A stretch of 64,000 nt of DNA from the NCBI GenBank assembly GCA_903835235.1, contig CAILMF010000055.1:1-64000 (forward strand), given 5' to 3'. Positions 12,001 through 17,537 of this stretch are shown piece after piece. The stretch comes from an uncultured Rhodospirillales bacterium (GTDB taxonomy: Bacteria; Pseudomonadota; Alphaproteobacteria; Acetobacterales; Acetobacteraceae). Numbering within the stretch: position 1 is the stretch's first letter; every line of letters starts with the position of its first letter. The notes beneath the pieces are model-generated. The model did not search any database and was not told the DNA's origin. It saw nothing but the letters and a program-made list of their open reading frames with translations. The position numbers were made by a program, and so were the translations under genes.

Positions 12001-12655
12001 CGGCAGCGACAGCATCATCGGCGGCCTGGGCGCCGACAGCATGGTGGGGGGCGCCGGCAACGACACCTATGTAGTCGACGACTTCGGCGATGTGGTGGTG
12101 GAACTGGCCGGCGAAGGCGTCGACACGGTGCGCGCCAGCATCGCCTACACTCTGGGCGCTGAAGTGGAGAACCTGGTGCTGACCGCCACCGGCGGGCTGG
12201 CCGGCACCGGAAATACCCTGGCCAACAGCCTCACCGGCGGCAACGGCAATGACAGCCTGAGTGGGCAAGTAGGCGATGATACGATCTTGGGCGGCGCTGG
12301 CAACGATACACTGCTGGGCGGCGCTGGTGCCGACCGCCTCACCGGCGGGACCGGCGCAGACCGCTTCCGCTTTCTCGCGCCGGAGGAGGGTGGCGATATC
12401 ATCCTCGACTTCGTCAGCGGCAGCGATCGGATCGAAGCGAAGGGCCTCGCTGGCATCGGCCCAGGCGCGCTTGCCCCCGGGCAGTTGCTGCTGAACCTCA
12501 CCGGCAGCGCCAGCGGCGGGGTGGCCATGTTCGTCTACGAGACCGATGCCGGCCGGCTGTGGTGGGACGCCGACGGTCTGACCGGCGGGGCGGTGCTGTT
12601 GGCGACGCTGGCCGGCAAGCCGGTGCTGGCCGCGACGGATATCTGGGGGGTGTGA
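2..12655 (+). CDS. Giant RTX (hemolysin-type calcium-binding repeat) protein with lectin-like domain, 5' partial
   Basis: Open from the first base of the window with no credible start, and the first 60 residues already match an internal repeat near nt 1222, so the gene extends upstream; at least 4,217 residues remain. In order: RTX repeats, a C-type-lectin-like domain (about nt 299-712), then very long arrays of GGxGxDxL nonapeptides interrupted by about 48-residue spacer modules, an EF-hand-like DIDRDGVLTAADF segment (about nt 1955-2000), and seven or so VDDAGD...GTDTV...LGAxVENL modules towards the end. The last roughly 110 residues, rich in hydrophobics and ending in DIWGV, look like a type I secretion C-terminal target domain. 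RTX repeats fold as calcium-bound beta-rolls after export by an ABC/MFP/TolC system. The family and the lectin domain suggest a secreted or surface adhesin (inference). No T1SS genes are in the window. A terminator follows about 100 nt after the stop. Confidence 0.93.
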   Translation, partial: TNLPYAYGGDGDDSIIATGRHNNGYSLQAFGEAGNDTLSGSTDNDYLSGGSGNDSLLDNIGNDNLNGGGGTDALDGGAGNDTLSDNDSWDGADNPFGWVGNGHFYVTVENYSAYLAWSQAQAAAAATSFAGKQGYLATITSAEEQAFLNVVPGAGRDKGWIGASDAVTEGTWAWVTGPEAGTTFYVHRAAVQPGYSAWAAGEPDNVNNQDYALFTYTNWYSYNTTATYPIYLIEYGGMSGDAASLLGAGDTLTGGVGDDSITSLGVGDIIDGGAGSDSISLNLRYAPAALIFSAPAADVPVTLPGGGSFVNVETYNIFATGAGDSITTGAGNDSLDGDDGNDSLDAAAGSDNLSGGLGNDSLQGGGGYDWLTGGDGDDSLADSLGGGQLQGGAGNDTLTLALSGAGIGQPYAYGGDGNDSIVASGRFTNGYYLIAYGEAGDDTISAGSDSDFLDGGDGNDSIAGNIGNDSLYGQNGADTLDSGDGHDSLYGGDSADSLMGGAGNDYLSGENQTFTNDESGNDTLNGGSGNDTLEGILGADLLIGGAGTDLFLYNLVNWNGRQSTLAGMDTIADIAIAESDRIGFTGQTTGALPVNGIGTRAFFFLGDLGPAIEDVAPPASATLLPGGADASRFAAYWQPARHAGAAAGGWFIIDIDRDGVLTAADFIVRIGSADNPVEFSDTLFAPNTFVTNRTFSAGNDSYTGTALPENLQGGEGNDSLAGAGGNDTLFGQGGADTLDGGTGSDSLAGGTGNDLMLVNAASDSVLELPGEGNDTVRATADYTLPGGAEVEALEISGNAGLALTGNALANRITGNGAENALTGAAGNDTLLGLGGADQMDGGTGADSLVGGAGDDLYLVDDAGDLTVEIAGEGNDTVLASIPWTIGAEIEVLQFAGNATLAGTGSAVANTLLGNDAANLLSGLAGRDTLSGNGGNDTLLGGDDDDQVDGGAGNDSLDGGAGFDLIRYAGNYADYAVTLGSVATVADLRGGTPNGTDTLLGVELLVFDDRELYLVHLPGVTIGGTAVDDIVSASQSNLPPELAQRFATAGDDTIGFGPGIPTAMDNPGSDNLAGGFGDDLLHGGTGNDTLQGESGADTLSGDAGDDTLSGGDGTDSLNGGNDADSLLGGVGEDTLDGDINDDTLSGGGGADVLKGGTGNDSLAGDAGSDSLDGGAGADRLNDFVSSNLLEGSGGNDSLLGSGTLRGGDGDDSLTNEDRFFGNFVGFSTIEGGAGADIIRGWGVLNGEDGDDSIAAAAGSVVKGGAGDDALGIYYYYVEAVSIAGGEGDDTLSGGVSGDALQGDAGNDQISAGDGNNTASGGDGDDTILALYGNDQLDGGAGNDYLDPGAGNDTVSGGNDADVMLLGGLRANFTIARDPAGDGTGYRVVDNRTDLGDDRVTGVETLRFDDQDFYPTPDTAGLVLQVSAGQPRVGTAQDDIVTGTSGDDTILAHAGNDILLGAAGRDSLDAGAGNDIVRSDGGNDTVLGGDGNDQIVLAGNGDSVDGGAGNDEIIAGTGAATVDGGDGNDTITSGSGNGETLRGGAGDDSISAGSGTAGLVAGGAGNDTLAATGTLSGDEGADSIVGSGVMYGGAGNDTIYVTASGSYVNGDEGADFILTNAANNIVDGAAGADTLTGSSGRDVLSGGDGDDSIDAAAGNDSVSAGPGDDDIQASAGNDMVFGGSGYDRVFFAGAMASYSVTTDSVTGGTIVTGGAEGADTFYGTELLKFLDGSITLAVNNTGLLIEGSNFDDILAGDSGNDTVVGLGGNDRLTGDNGNDSIDAGPGNDVADGADGEDTVLGGDGQDRLSGDDGLDSLDGGAGDDTIDGGNNNDTLRGGAGNDQLSAGLGSNDAAGGDGDDAIDALAGSNTLAGNAGNDTLSGGSGDDTLTGDDDALAIAGNDALYDSMGANLLLGFGGNDTLSGQGSLHGGADNDQLYSTLADNQLFGEAGDDYLFGRSSLDGAQGADTLIAYQGGSLMLGGDGDDTFGVSFTWWLTWFGGVWAEGNAGADLIYASFDNDTVLGGDGADTVLAGHGSDSVLGGEGDDSIAGDFGMAGSEGNDTLAGGGGDDSIDAASGNDLITGDDGNDSIVAGSGDDTIDAGSGADAIIAGTGSDLVAGGEGADTANWESPRGHYSVIQTGLGGWFVVDNFDAEATDTVGGVEVFGFPSLTFLPDTGNTGIILGGGAGADSILGTAFDDSILGGGGNDTLVSDPEGGSGNDRLFGGDGDDLLMASNGNDVLDGGLGNDTAAGGSGDDHLRDAGGVNLFDGGEGDDSITADGSVIGGAGNDVILGNGWITGDTGSDHITGNGTLLGGEGNDTLSGNGLLSGDAGSDRLTGSGTLQGGAGNDTLTGSGMLEGADGNDVLSGSGLLSGLLGNDHLSGNGTLQGGDGADTILGSGLLEGGNGDDSIVINPGGNSTAMAGSGNDTVSATTGAGAASIDGGEGRDSLTGSGANDLIQGGGGEDSLVGGGGADTLLGGAGVDNFRGGAGNDLLVAGAGGVTAELAYYTGLRDQYSVVIVDGQAQIIDNRPGSPDGSDTLVGFQLAHFVDGNYIVSPNPGLFIDGTAGADQIGENSVFALPGPNQANPGAGDDIILGHEGDDTITGRAGSDSVDGGDGADRLLGGTEGDTLLGGAGADTLLGEDGDDAAAGGDGNDALVGAQGDDELLGDAGDDTIDGGVGDDTLDGGADQDQLSGGSGDDLASGGGGNDRINLSVGDDSADGGDGDDTIDGGDGLNVLLGGAGDDSLKGGLDSDTLDGGIGADTLAGAGLLQGGDGADLVQGSGTLEGGEGNDALLSLGSLHSVSGGAGDDNIVLAAGAGTVDGGDGLDRLTLVGLRAGYAVASDGEGVLSLVNLAAGWQVVASGIETLGFADGDVPAVGGFVLNGSVGNDLINGSLLDDVLSGREGDDTLAGAAGNDSLSGGDGADVSSGGDGWDILDSGAGDDVADGDDGTDRMLGGNGNDTLDGGTGNDSIGGGTGHDSLLGGSGADLLAGEDGDDTASGGADDDIVSGGFGQDSLLGNAGNDSIGGDADSDTIVGGDGADTLEGGSGADSLSGDAGDDALTGGAGNDTLMGGEGDDYLSDSDLLSRIDGGDGADTLVGNGVLEGGNGADMLSGNGSLSGGADADTLSGSGSLDGGAGDDRLQAVGGNDTLSAGAGDDSLDAGAGNDSITGGEGDDTIRSGAGDDTIDGGSGVNTILFAGPRDHYTITADGAGNFIVGDNFGSDGTDLMLGFRVTTLRFSDQDFGVSIDTLGRFYDGTTAADLINGTPAPDILNGFGGTDTLIGLAGADSLNGGAGNDSMLGGDGDDIYRVDEAGDLVEELAGAGNDTVVTTLASYMLPANVETLSFLDAGGFAGTGNAGANRIAGFLGNDTLLGLLGHDTLEGNAGDDSLSGDAGNDSLDGGSGGVDTAGYSGVYADYRIIDLGAGRYSLEDLRAAGPDGSDTIAGIEWVRFSGGLMAATQLAAAGPQLLSGTAAADTLDGQGGNDSLSGLAGNDSLIGGTGDDLLNGDDGDDTLVGGSGADTMLGGNGDDIYVVDSSADVVTETSRGGTDTVRTGVGFSLPANTERLEVNAASGVTVFGNSLANVMLGGEGSDTINAGTGNDTLLGNGGNDSLIGGAGADSMVGGAGNDAYLIDDAGDLVSEAAGEGTDTLRTPFSMVTGVNVENIVLLGSVGLSATGNVLNNSLTGTSGNDTLDGAAGADSMAGGDGDDLYLVDNIADMLTEGSASGGTDAVHTTVGLTLGAFLENVVLLAAASVVGNSQPNEMSGSAGVDTLNGGSGNDSLFGNGGNDSLIGGSGADSMVGGAGDDTYVVDDAGDVVVELAGQGTDTIRTDLAYTLGADIENLVFLAGAAGDGFGNTLANSITGNAGADNLRGLDGNDSLFGLGGNDSLTGDAGNDSLDGGSGADSMAGGAGNDAYVADDIGDLVTELANAGTDTVYTRVNFTLGGTLENLVALTGGLSLLGNALANVLIGSAGAETLNGGNRNDTINAGGGSDSIIGGLGADSMVGGAGNDTYVVDDFGDVVVELAGEGVDTVRASIAYTLGAEVENLVLTATGGLAGTGNTLANSLTGGNGNDSLSGQVGDDTILGGAGNDTLLGGAGADRLTGGTGADRFRFLAPEEGGDIILDFVSGSDRIEAKGLAGIGPGALAPGQLLLNLTGSASGGVAMFVYETDAGRLWWDADGLTGGAVLLATLAGKPVLAATDIWGV
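299..712 (+). other. C-type-lectin-like domain inside the giant RTX protein
   Basis: About 138 residues without glycine/aspartate repeats lie between RTX arrays. They show the CTLD pattern: HFYVTVENYSAYLAW at the first strand and helix, GYLATITSAEEQAFL in helix 2, KGWIGASD, a TWAWVTG strand, and WAAGEPDN at the position of the calcium/sugar-binding EPN/QPD loop. It lacks the disulfide cysteines of animal C-type lectins, as is usual for bacterial RTX-associated CTLDs. It probably binds glycan or another ligand. Confidence 0.75.
2885..10395 (+). repeat. Interspersed ~48-residue spacer modules in the giant RTX protein
   Basis: Eight related non-RTX modules start near nt 2885, 4097, 5060, 6375, 7520, 8505, 9605 and 10245. 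Each has a tyrosine-containing first strand (for example YADYAVTL, RDHYTITA, RDQYSVVI), a central V/L-x-D-N/L strand, and an ending like GTDTLLGVELLVFDD followed by a short strand. The interval is about 1.0-1.3 kb for the first seven and 0.64 kb for the last, giving a long-range super-repeat above the 27-nt RTX period. Confidence 0.7.
6878..7237 (+). repeat. Eight consecutive 45-nt (15-residue) RTX-variant repeats
   Basis: Eight head-to-tail units of exactly 15 codons start at 6878, 6923, 6968, 7013, 7058, 7103, 7148 and 7193. The consensus is G-(S/N)-G-x-L-x-G-G-x-G-N-D-x-L-x, for example GNGTLLGGEGNDTLS and GSGTLQGGAGNDTLT. Each unit merges one RTX nonapeptide with a six-residue GSGxLx rung. 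Shorter runs of the same unit occur near 9310-9435 and 8310-8375. Confidence 0.75.
9935..12240 (+). repeat. C-terminal VDDAGD / VENLVL module series
   Basis: From about nt 9935 a module recurs roughly every 290-330 nt (near 9940, 10610, 10910, 11150, 11450, 11770, 12060); two more copies occur near 2270 and 2570. Each reads approximately (Y)xVDDAGDxVxE..G.GTDTV, then a YTLGAxVENL strand, then GTGNxLANSLTG, and is followed by two or three RTX nonapeptides. This arrangement is typical of the C-terminal half of long RTX proteins, ahead of the secretion signal. Confidence 0.75.
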
Positions 12656-12752
12656 CGCAGTTCGAAAGATTGTCACCACGCGGGACATTCAAAGACAAGT
12701 TCGGCATAGGCCGTATCCTGTCCCCGCATCTCCCTTGACTTGCACCACCAAC

Positions 12753-12779
12753 GCCCCGGTAACACAGCCGGGGCTTTTT
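12753..12779 (+). terminator. Rho-independent terminator of the giant RTX gene
   Basis: A perfect 7-bp GC stem (gccccgg at 12753-12759 paired with ccggggc at 12768-12774) with an 8-nt loop is followed directly by five T residues. It lies 98 nt downstream of the RTX stop codon, on the same strand. Confidence 0.8.
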
Positions 12780-12846
12780 GCGTTCGTGGCGCCCTCCGCC
12801 AGGCGCAGGATCGCGCCCAGCTGGACGCCTCGAAATACCTGCGGCC

Positions 12847-13374
12847 ATGGCGGGACAGCCGGGCTTCTTCGACATGTCGGATCGGCTGCGGGAGTTGTCA
12901 GCCGAGGGCGATGACCTTGAGCGCATCGCTGCGCTGGTGCATTTCCAGCAGTTCCGGCCTGAGCTGGAGCGGGCCGTACCACGCGGCAACGACAGCAAGG
13001 GCGGCGGCCAGGCCTTTGACCACGTGCTGATGTTCATGGTGCTGCTGTCGCAGGCGATGCACGGGTTGTCGGACGAGCGGGCCGAATACCTGATCAAGGA
13101 CCGCTTGTCCTTCATGCGCTTCCTCGGCCTGGGGTTGGTGAATGCCGTACCGGACGCCAACACGATCTGCACCCTCCGCGAGGCGTGGAATCGCGCCGAT
13201 GCGATGCAGGCGTTGTTCGCCCGCTTCGACGCCACGTTGAAGGCGGCGGGCTACCTGGCGATGGGCGGGCAGATCCTCGACGCGCCGAAGCAGCGCGACA
13301 CCGAGGCCGAGCGGGCTATGATCAAAGCCGGCCAGATCCTCGGTGACTGGGCCGGTGAGGCTGCTGCTCGGTGA
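12847..13374 (+). pseudogene. IS5-family transposase, N-terminal remnant
   Basis: The ATG at 12847 begins MAGQPGFFDMSDRLRELS, the characteristic N-terminus of an IS5-family transposase. It continues through the DUF772 region (MFMVLLSQAMHGLSD, IKDRLSFMRFLGLGL, PDANTICTLRE) and reaches GGQILDAPKQRDTEAERAMIKAGQI. Similarity ends within about ten codons of that point, and the frame stops at 13374 after about 175 residues, so the DDE catalytic core is missing. The break coincides with the start of an IS3-type remnant on the other strand. It cannot be active. Confidence 0.85.
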
Positions 13375-13756
13375 AGCGCACGGCGGGTTCGCGGGGCGAC
13401 AATTCTGGCTCAGCCAATGCCAGCGCGACGATGCCATCGCGCTGCGCTTCAGCAATGCGGTTCCAGACGCGGTCAGGCTGCGAGGGCCGGTCGGCCAGGG
13501 CTTTGGGGCCGTCGCTGACGTAGCGGTCGACCCAACGATAGAAGGTGGCCGGCGGAATGCCCAACTCGCGCAGCGTGCGACGCGCCGGCGAGTGGGAAGG
13601 CTCGACCAGGCGTCGTACAGGCTCTCGGCGATGGCTTCACGGCGGCACAGCGCGGCGATGCTTTCCTCGCCGCGCAGGCCTTCCAGCACGATGCGGATCT
13701 TGTCCTCGGTCGAGTGGTGCTTGCGGGTGGCGCGGCGGATGTCCCGCACCACCTCC
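13365..13756 (-). pseudogene. IS3-family transposase remnant (orfA 5' part joined to orfB 5' part)
   Basis: Read on the minus strand from 13752, the sequence starts MVRDIRRATRKHHSTEDK and IRIVLEGLRGEESIAALC, an IS3-family OrfA helix-turn-helix. After about 48 codons (SLYDAW) the frame breaks. Another frame then gives the start of an OrfB (LGIPPATFYRWVDRYVSDGP, then LALAEPELSPREPAVRFTEQ), which ends near 13370 at the junction with the IS5 fragment. Most of orfA, and all of the integrase core of orfB, are gone. Bounds are approximate. Confidence 0.8.
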
Positions 13757-13928
13757 TCGGCCGGCGGCGTGGCGGCGGGGGCGGCGGATGTCTGGCTCCG
13801 CTTCGCTCTCCTGGGGGTTGCGATGAGCCAGAAATCCTCCGCTTCTCAATGCCCACGGTTTGTCTCAGGGGCGCCGAGGCCGGACAGGTCCCATTGCAAG
13901 TCGCTGCGTTGCGTCGACCCTGGCAGCG

Positions 13929-15398
13929 TCAAGCCGGCCCGTTGCTTTTCCCTCCTCGGAAGTGGCCGTGGATACGGTCAACCAACCAGCGTACGGCCCG
14001 CAGCGGGTCGCGCTCCGATTCCAGCGCCTCGAACATCGGCGACATCTCCCGCAATTCGCGCTCGGCCTGGTGAATCCGGAGTATTTCCTGCGCCACTGTC
14101 TCCACCATCTCGGGATGCGCCTCGACCAGCGGCGCCAGGCTCGTCTTGTCAAAAGCGGCGAGGGTGACCGGACCGGCTGCCCGCACCGTGGCGAAGCGCG
14201 GCGCGCCGGTCAGGGCCGACATATGGCCGCAGATCTCGCCGCGCTGCTGCGTGTAGATCTCGCGCTCCCCGCCCGCTGGATCGGCCAGCCGCACGCTTAC
14301 CGCCCCGTCCAGCAGCAGGAACATCGCGCCACCGTGCTCGCCTTCGCGCATGATTATTTCACCTGCCGCATAGCTGACGGTCCGTGCCCGCTCGGCAAAC
14401 GCCGCCAGTTCGGCATCCGGCAGGTCGCCCCACAGCCGCGTCTCGTGCAGCAGCGCGGCCACTTCCCCCTGACGCCGGGGCGCAGGCCCGCCCATGCCGG
14501 CGCCATCTGGGCCGGCCAGCAGCCGGCGATGCACCGCCACCGGAATGCCGGCGCGGCGGAAGGCGTACCACAGCGCCTGGCCCACCTCGTCGCGGCGCAG
14601 AATGTAGAGGTTGGGATCGCGGTGCCAGAACAGCGCCTCGTACAGCAGGCCGCGGTCCTCGTACTGCTTGAACAGCACCAGCGGCGCCGGCGTGGCCAGC
14701 ACGTTCTCCATGCCCGCCATGGCCGCCAGCGCCACCGCCTGCACCTGGCCAGGCGGCGTATCCACCTCCACCACGAAGGCGATGGCGTGGCGCAGGATAT
14801 CGTCCGGCGCCTGGAGGTTGGTCAGCCGCGCCGCCGCCACCAGCGTGTTGGGCAGTGTCACCAGCGTGCCTTCATAGGTGCGCAGCGTCACCGCCCGCCA
14901 GTCGGCCTGCACGACGCGCCCCCAGACGCCATCCACCTGCAGGCTGTCGCCAATGCGGAACGGGCGGGAGAGGTTCAGCGCCAGCCCGGCAAACACCTGC
15001 CCCAGGGTCTGCTGCGCCGAAACGCCCAGCACGATCGCGACCACGCCCGAGGTGGCCGCCACCGCGGTGACATCCAGCCCCAGCACCATCGAGGCCACCA
15101 GCAGGGCGGTCAGGCCATAGCCGCCCAGCGAAGCCAGGCCGATCACGATCTCGGGCACGCGCGAGCGGCCTTCCTCGCCGAGCAGCCCGTGCCACAGCCA
15201 GCGCCGGATGGCGCCATCCAGCACGAAGGCGGCGGTGAAGGCCGCCAGCACCGCCAGCCCCTGCGACAGCGCGGCCGGCGGCATCCCTGGCAGTGCGCCG
15301 GGCGGCAGCCGTTGCAGCGCCAGCCAGGCGGCCAGCAGCAGCACCGCCGCCGCCAGCCCCAGCCAGAGGCGCCGCGCGCCGGGCGCGCTGCCGCTCAC
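13929..15398 (-). CDS. MscS-family mechanosensitive channel with C-terminal cyclic-nucleotide-binding domain
   Basis: 489 residues from a GTG at 15398 that overlaps the stop of the upstream patatin gene (GTGA), so the two are probably translationally coupled. The N-terminus has about four hydrophobic segments (residues 10-30, 45-60, 85-105, 112-125). It then shows the MscS pore and beta-domain signature: VSAQQTLGQVFAGLALNLSR, PFRIGDSLQV, and TYEGTLVTLPN. The C-terminal part (about residues 325-440) is a CAP-type domain with YAAGEIIMREGE and a phosphate-binding cassette GEICGHMSALTG...R.ATVRA. Such fusions are proposed to gate solute efflux in response to a nucleotide ligand. The gene is intact, although it ends only about 60 nt from the IS remnants. 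Confidence 0.88.
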   Translation of the reverse strand: MSGSAPGARRLWLGLAAAVLLLAAWLALQRLPPGALPGMPPAALSQGLAVLAAFTAAFVLDGAIRRWLWHGLLGEEGRSRVPEIVIGLASLGGYGLTALLVASMVLGLDVTAVAATSGVVAIVLGVSAQQTLGQVFAGLALNLSRPFRIGDSLQVDGVWGRVVQADWRAVTLRTYEGTLVTLPNTLVAAARLTNLQAPDDILRHAIAFVVEVDTPPGQVQAVALAAMAGMENVLATPAPLVLFKQYEDRGLLYEALFWHRDPNLYILRRDEVGQALWYAFRRAGIPVAVHRRLLAGPDGAGMGGPAPRRQGEVAALLHETRLWGDLPDAELAAFAERARTVSYAAGEIIMREGEHGGAMFLLLDGAVSVRLADPAGGEREIYTQQRGEICGHMSALTGAPRFATVRAAGPVTLAAFDKTSLAPLVEAHPEMVETVAQEILRIHQAERELREMSPMFEALESERDPLRAVRWLVDRIHGHFRGGKSNGPA

Positions 15399-16459
15399 GC
15401 CACCGCCCCGCCCGGGCGGGTGCCGAACATGCAGGGCAGGTCCACCGTGGTGCGCACGCCGATCTGCTCGAAGTTGCGGTCCAGCCATTCGCCGGCGGTG
15501 CGACGGCCGATGTCGCGCAGCAGGGTCAGGAAGGCCCATTCGGTGTTCATCTTGGAGGAGGCGCCGAGCGGCACCATCGCGTCATTCGCCTCGATGATGT
15601 GGATGCGCATGTCGCGGAACTCGTTCTGCGCCAGCTTGCCGTCGGCCACCAGCCGATGGATCAGCTCCAGGCTCGCCAGGTCCTTCAGCATCGAGGCGTT
15701 GAAGGTGATCTCGTTCACCCGGTTCAGGATGTCGCGCGCCGTGCGCGGCGTGCCGCGGCGCACCACCGGGTTGATCTGCACGATCGCGATGTCGGCGCAG
15801 CCGCTGCCCTCGATCAGCGGGAACAGCACCGGGTTGCCCATGTAGCCGCCATCCCAGTAGGGCGCGCCGTCGATCATCACCGCGTGGAACATGAACGGCA
15901 GGCAGGCCGAGGCCATCACCACGTCGAGCGTGATCTCCTGGCGCGCGAAGACCCGGGCGCGGCCGGTCTCGACATTGGTGGCGGAGATGTAGATCGGCAT
16001 GTCCTTGCTGTCCTGCACCTTGGCGAAGTCGATGAAGCCGCCGACCAGGTCGCGCAGCGGGTTCACCTGCAACGGGTTGGTCTCGTAGGGCGAGGCCAGG
16101 CGGTTCAGGATGTCGGCCGCCAGGTAGCCGGGCGAATTGTCCAGCGACCAATTGCCGGTCAGCTGGTCCAGCCAGGTGCGGCGCAGCGGGCTGTGCCGCC
16201 CGGCATCCGACACGGTGCGCCAGAACCGCTCCAGCTCGCGCCGCGCGCCCTCGCCGCCGCCATCATACATGCCCTGCGCGGCCACCACCGCGTTCATCGC
16301 CCCGGCCGAGGTGCCCGAGATCGCGTCGATCCAGATGCGCCCGTCCTCGAACATCCGGTCCAGCACGCCCCAGGTGAAGGCGCCATGCGAGCCGCCGCCC
16401 TGCAGCGCGAGGTTGAGGGACTTGGTGTGTTGGGCCTGGCGGCCCTGCAGCTTGCTCAT
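15395..16459 (-). CDS. Patatin-like phospholipase / acyl hydrolase
   Basis: 354 residues, starting at ATG 16459 behind CGGAG. It has the patatin catalytic-dyad layout: an oxyanion-hole glycine run LALQGGGSHGAFTWGVLDR (about residues 16-34), nucleophile elbow SGTSAGAMNA (about 49-58), and the aspartate in WDGGYMGNP (about 206-214). The length fits bacterial patatin-like proteins. It has no signal peptide, so it is probably cytoplasmic or delivered to membranes from inside. It is the first gene of a two-gene unit with the cyclic-nucleotide-gated MscS channel. A link between membrane lipid hydrolysis and channel activity is inference only. Confidence 0.88.
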   Translation of the reverse strand: MSKLQGRQAQHTKSLNLALQGGGSHGAFTWGVLDRMFEDGRIWIDAISGTSAGAMNAVVAAQGMYDGGGEGARRELERFWRTVSDAGRHSPLRRTWLDQLTGNWSLDNSPGYLAADILNRLASPYETNPLQVNPLRDLVGGFIDFAKVQDSKDMPIYISATNVETGRARVFARQEITLDVVMASACLPFMFHAVMIDGAPYWDGGYMGNPVLFPLIEGSGCADIAIVQINPVVRRGTPRTARDILNRVNEITFNASMLKDLASLELIHRLVADGKLAQNEFRDMRIHIIEANDAMVPLGASSKMNTEWAFLTLLRDIGRRTAGEWLDRNFEQIGVRTTVDLPCMFGTRPGGAVA

Positions 16460-16715
16460 TGGTGACTCCGTTCTGCGATGGGTGGCACCGGCATTGGCCT
16501 CTGCCTGTTGCAGCGGGGGGCATGCTGGCGCCGGCGCAGGCGGGGCGGAAATGCCGATGCCTGATGCTGGCGATGTCGCACGGCTATGGCCCGGCGTTAC
16601 ATGCGCGCCGGGTATCGAATAACAGCCGCACCGGCATTGGCCGGCGCCCGCCCGCACCGGGCAGGGTGCCGCCACGCTGTTCCGATCCTGGTGCGGCGAC
16701 AGGCGGGAGTTGCGC

Positions 16716-17537
16716 ATGAGCACCACCACGGCAGCGGCCGGCAACGCGGCGCGGGACCTCGGCGGAAGGGTCGCCATCGTCACCGGCTCCACCAGCGGCA
16801 TCGGGCTTGGCATTGCCGAGGCGCTGGCGGCGCGCGGCGCGGCGGTGATGCTGAACGGCTTCGGCGATGCCGGCGCGATCGAGGCATTGTGCCAGCGGCT
16901 GCGCGCCGAACACGGCGTGCCGGTGGGCTATCACGGCGCCGACATGTCGCAGCCCGAACAGATCGAGGCGATGGTCGCGCAGGCCGCCGCGCAGTTCGGC
17001 CCGGTGGATATCCTGGTCAGCAATGCCGGCATCCAGCATGTCGCGGCCATCGAGGAGTTCCCGCCGGCGAAGTGGGACGCGATCATTGCGATCAACCTCT
17101 CGGCGGTGTTCCACGCCACCCGCGCGGTGCTGGCCGGCATGAAGGCGCGGCGCTGGGGGCGGATCGTCAACATCGCCTCGGCGCACGGGCTGATCGGCTC
17201 GCCCTTCAAGGGCGCCTATGTCGCGGCCAAGCATGGCGTGGTCGGCTTCACCAAGGTCACCGCGCTGGAAGCGGCCGAATTCGGCGTGACCTGCAATGCG
17301 GTTTGCCCCGGCTATGTCTGGACCCCGCTGGTGGCCGGCCAGGTGGCGGCGCAGGCGGCGGCGCATGGGCTTTCCGAGGAGGAGGTGACGCGCAAGGTGT
17401 TCCTGGCCGAACAGCCCAGCCGCCGCTTCGCCGAGGTGAGCGAGGTGGCCGCCGCGGTCACCTACCTGTGCAGTGCCGGCGCCGGTTCGGTCACCGGCGT
17501 CGCGCTGCCGGTCGATGGCGGCTGGACCGCGCATTGA
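16716..17537 (+). CDS. SDR-family 3-hydroxybutyrate dehydrogenase-like enzyme
   Basis: 273 residues. ATG 16716 follows GGGAG with 6-nt spacing. It is a classical short-chain dehydrogenase: NAD-binding TGSTSGIGLGIAEAL near residue 25, the NAG motif in LVSNAGIQHVAAIEEFP, catalytic Ser in NIASAHGLIGS, and YVAAK as the Tyr/Lys pair. The region after the active site (CNAVCPGYVWTPLV, a long lid, LAEQPSRRFAEV) resembles D-3-hydroxybutyrate dehydrogenases, which convert 3-hydroxybutyrate to acetoacetate in PHB turnover. Substrate assignment is by motif memory and is less certain than the fold. The stop overlaps the next start (TTGA). Confidence 0.82.
   Translation: MSTTTAAAGNAARDLGGRVAIVTGSTSGIGLGIAEALAARGAAVMLNGFGDAGAIEALCQRLRAEHGVPVGYHGADMSQPEQIEAMVAQAAAQFGPVDILVSNAGIQHVAAIEEFPPAKWDAIIAINLSAVFHATRAVLAGMKARRWGRIVNIASAHGLIGSPFKGAYVAAKHGVVGFTKVTALEAAEFGVTCNAVCPGYVWTPLVAGQVAAQAAAHGLSEEEVTRKVFLAEQPSRRFAEVSEVAAAVTYLCSAGAGSVTGVALPVDGGWTAH

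Larger units (their letters stand above)
12780..13866. mobile_element. Composite insertion-sequence graveyard
   Basis: Two transposase remnants from different families meet tail to tail within about 15 nt near 13360-13378, both missing their catalytic cores. No intact terminal inverted repeats or target duplications could be identified. The stretch separates the giant RTX gene from the minus-strand channel/patatin pair. Outer limits are estimates. Confidence 0.55.

Noticed and set aside
2303-12688. Very long minus-strand open frames opposite the giant RTX gene (for example 2303-3922, 4061-5782, 6029-7645, 11087-12688)
   Set aside because: They arise because GGC/GAC/AAC-rich repeats rarely give stop codons on the opposite strand. 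The translations are low-complexity AVVAG/IVAG strings with no family resemblance.
12656-12752. tRNA-like 3' end (ttgcaccacca) before the terminator
   Set aside because: No cloverleaf, T-arm or acceptor-stem pairing could be drawn upstream, so it is probably chance sequence.
13343-15845. Long plus-strand frames across 13343-14167 and 13860-15845
   Set aside because: They oppose the IS3 remnant, the MscS channel and patatin genes; compositions are Arg/His/Pro-rich with no family signal.
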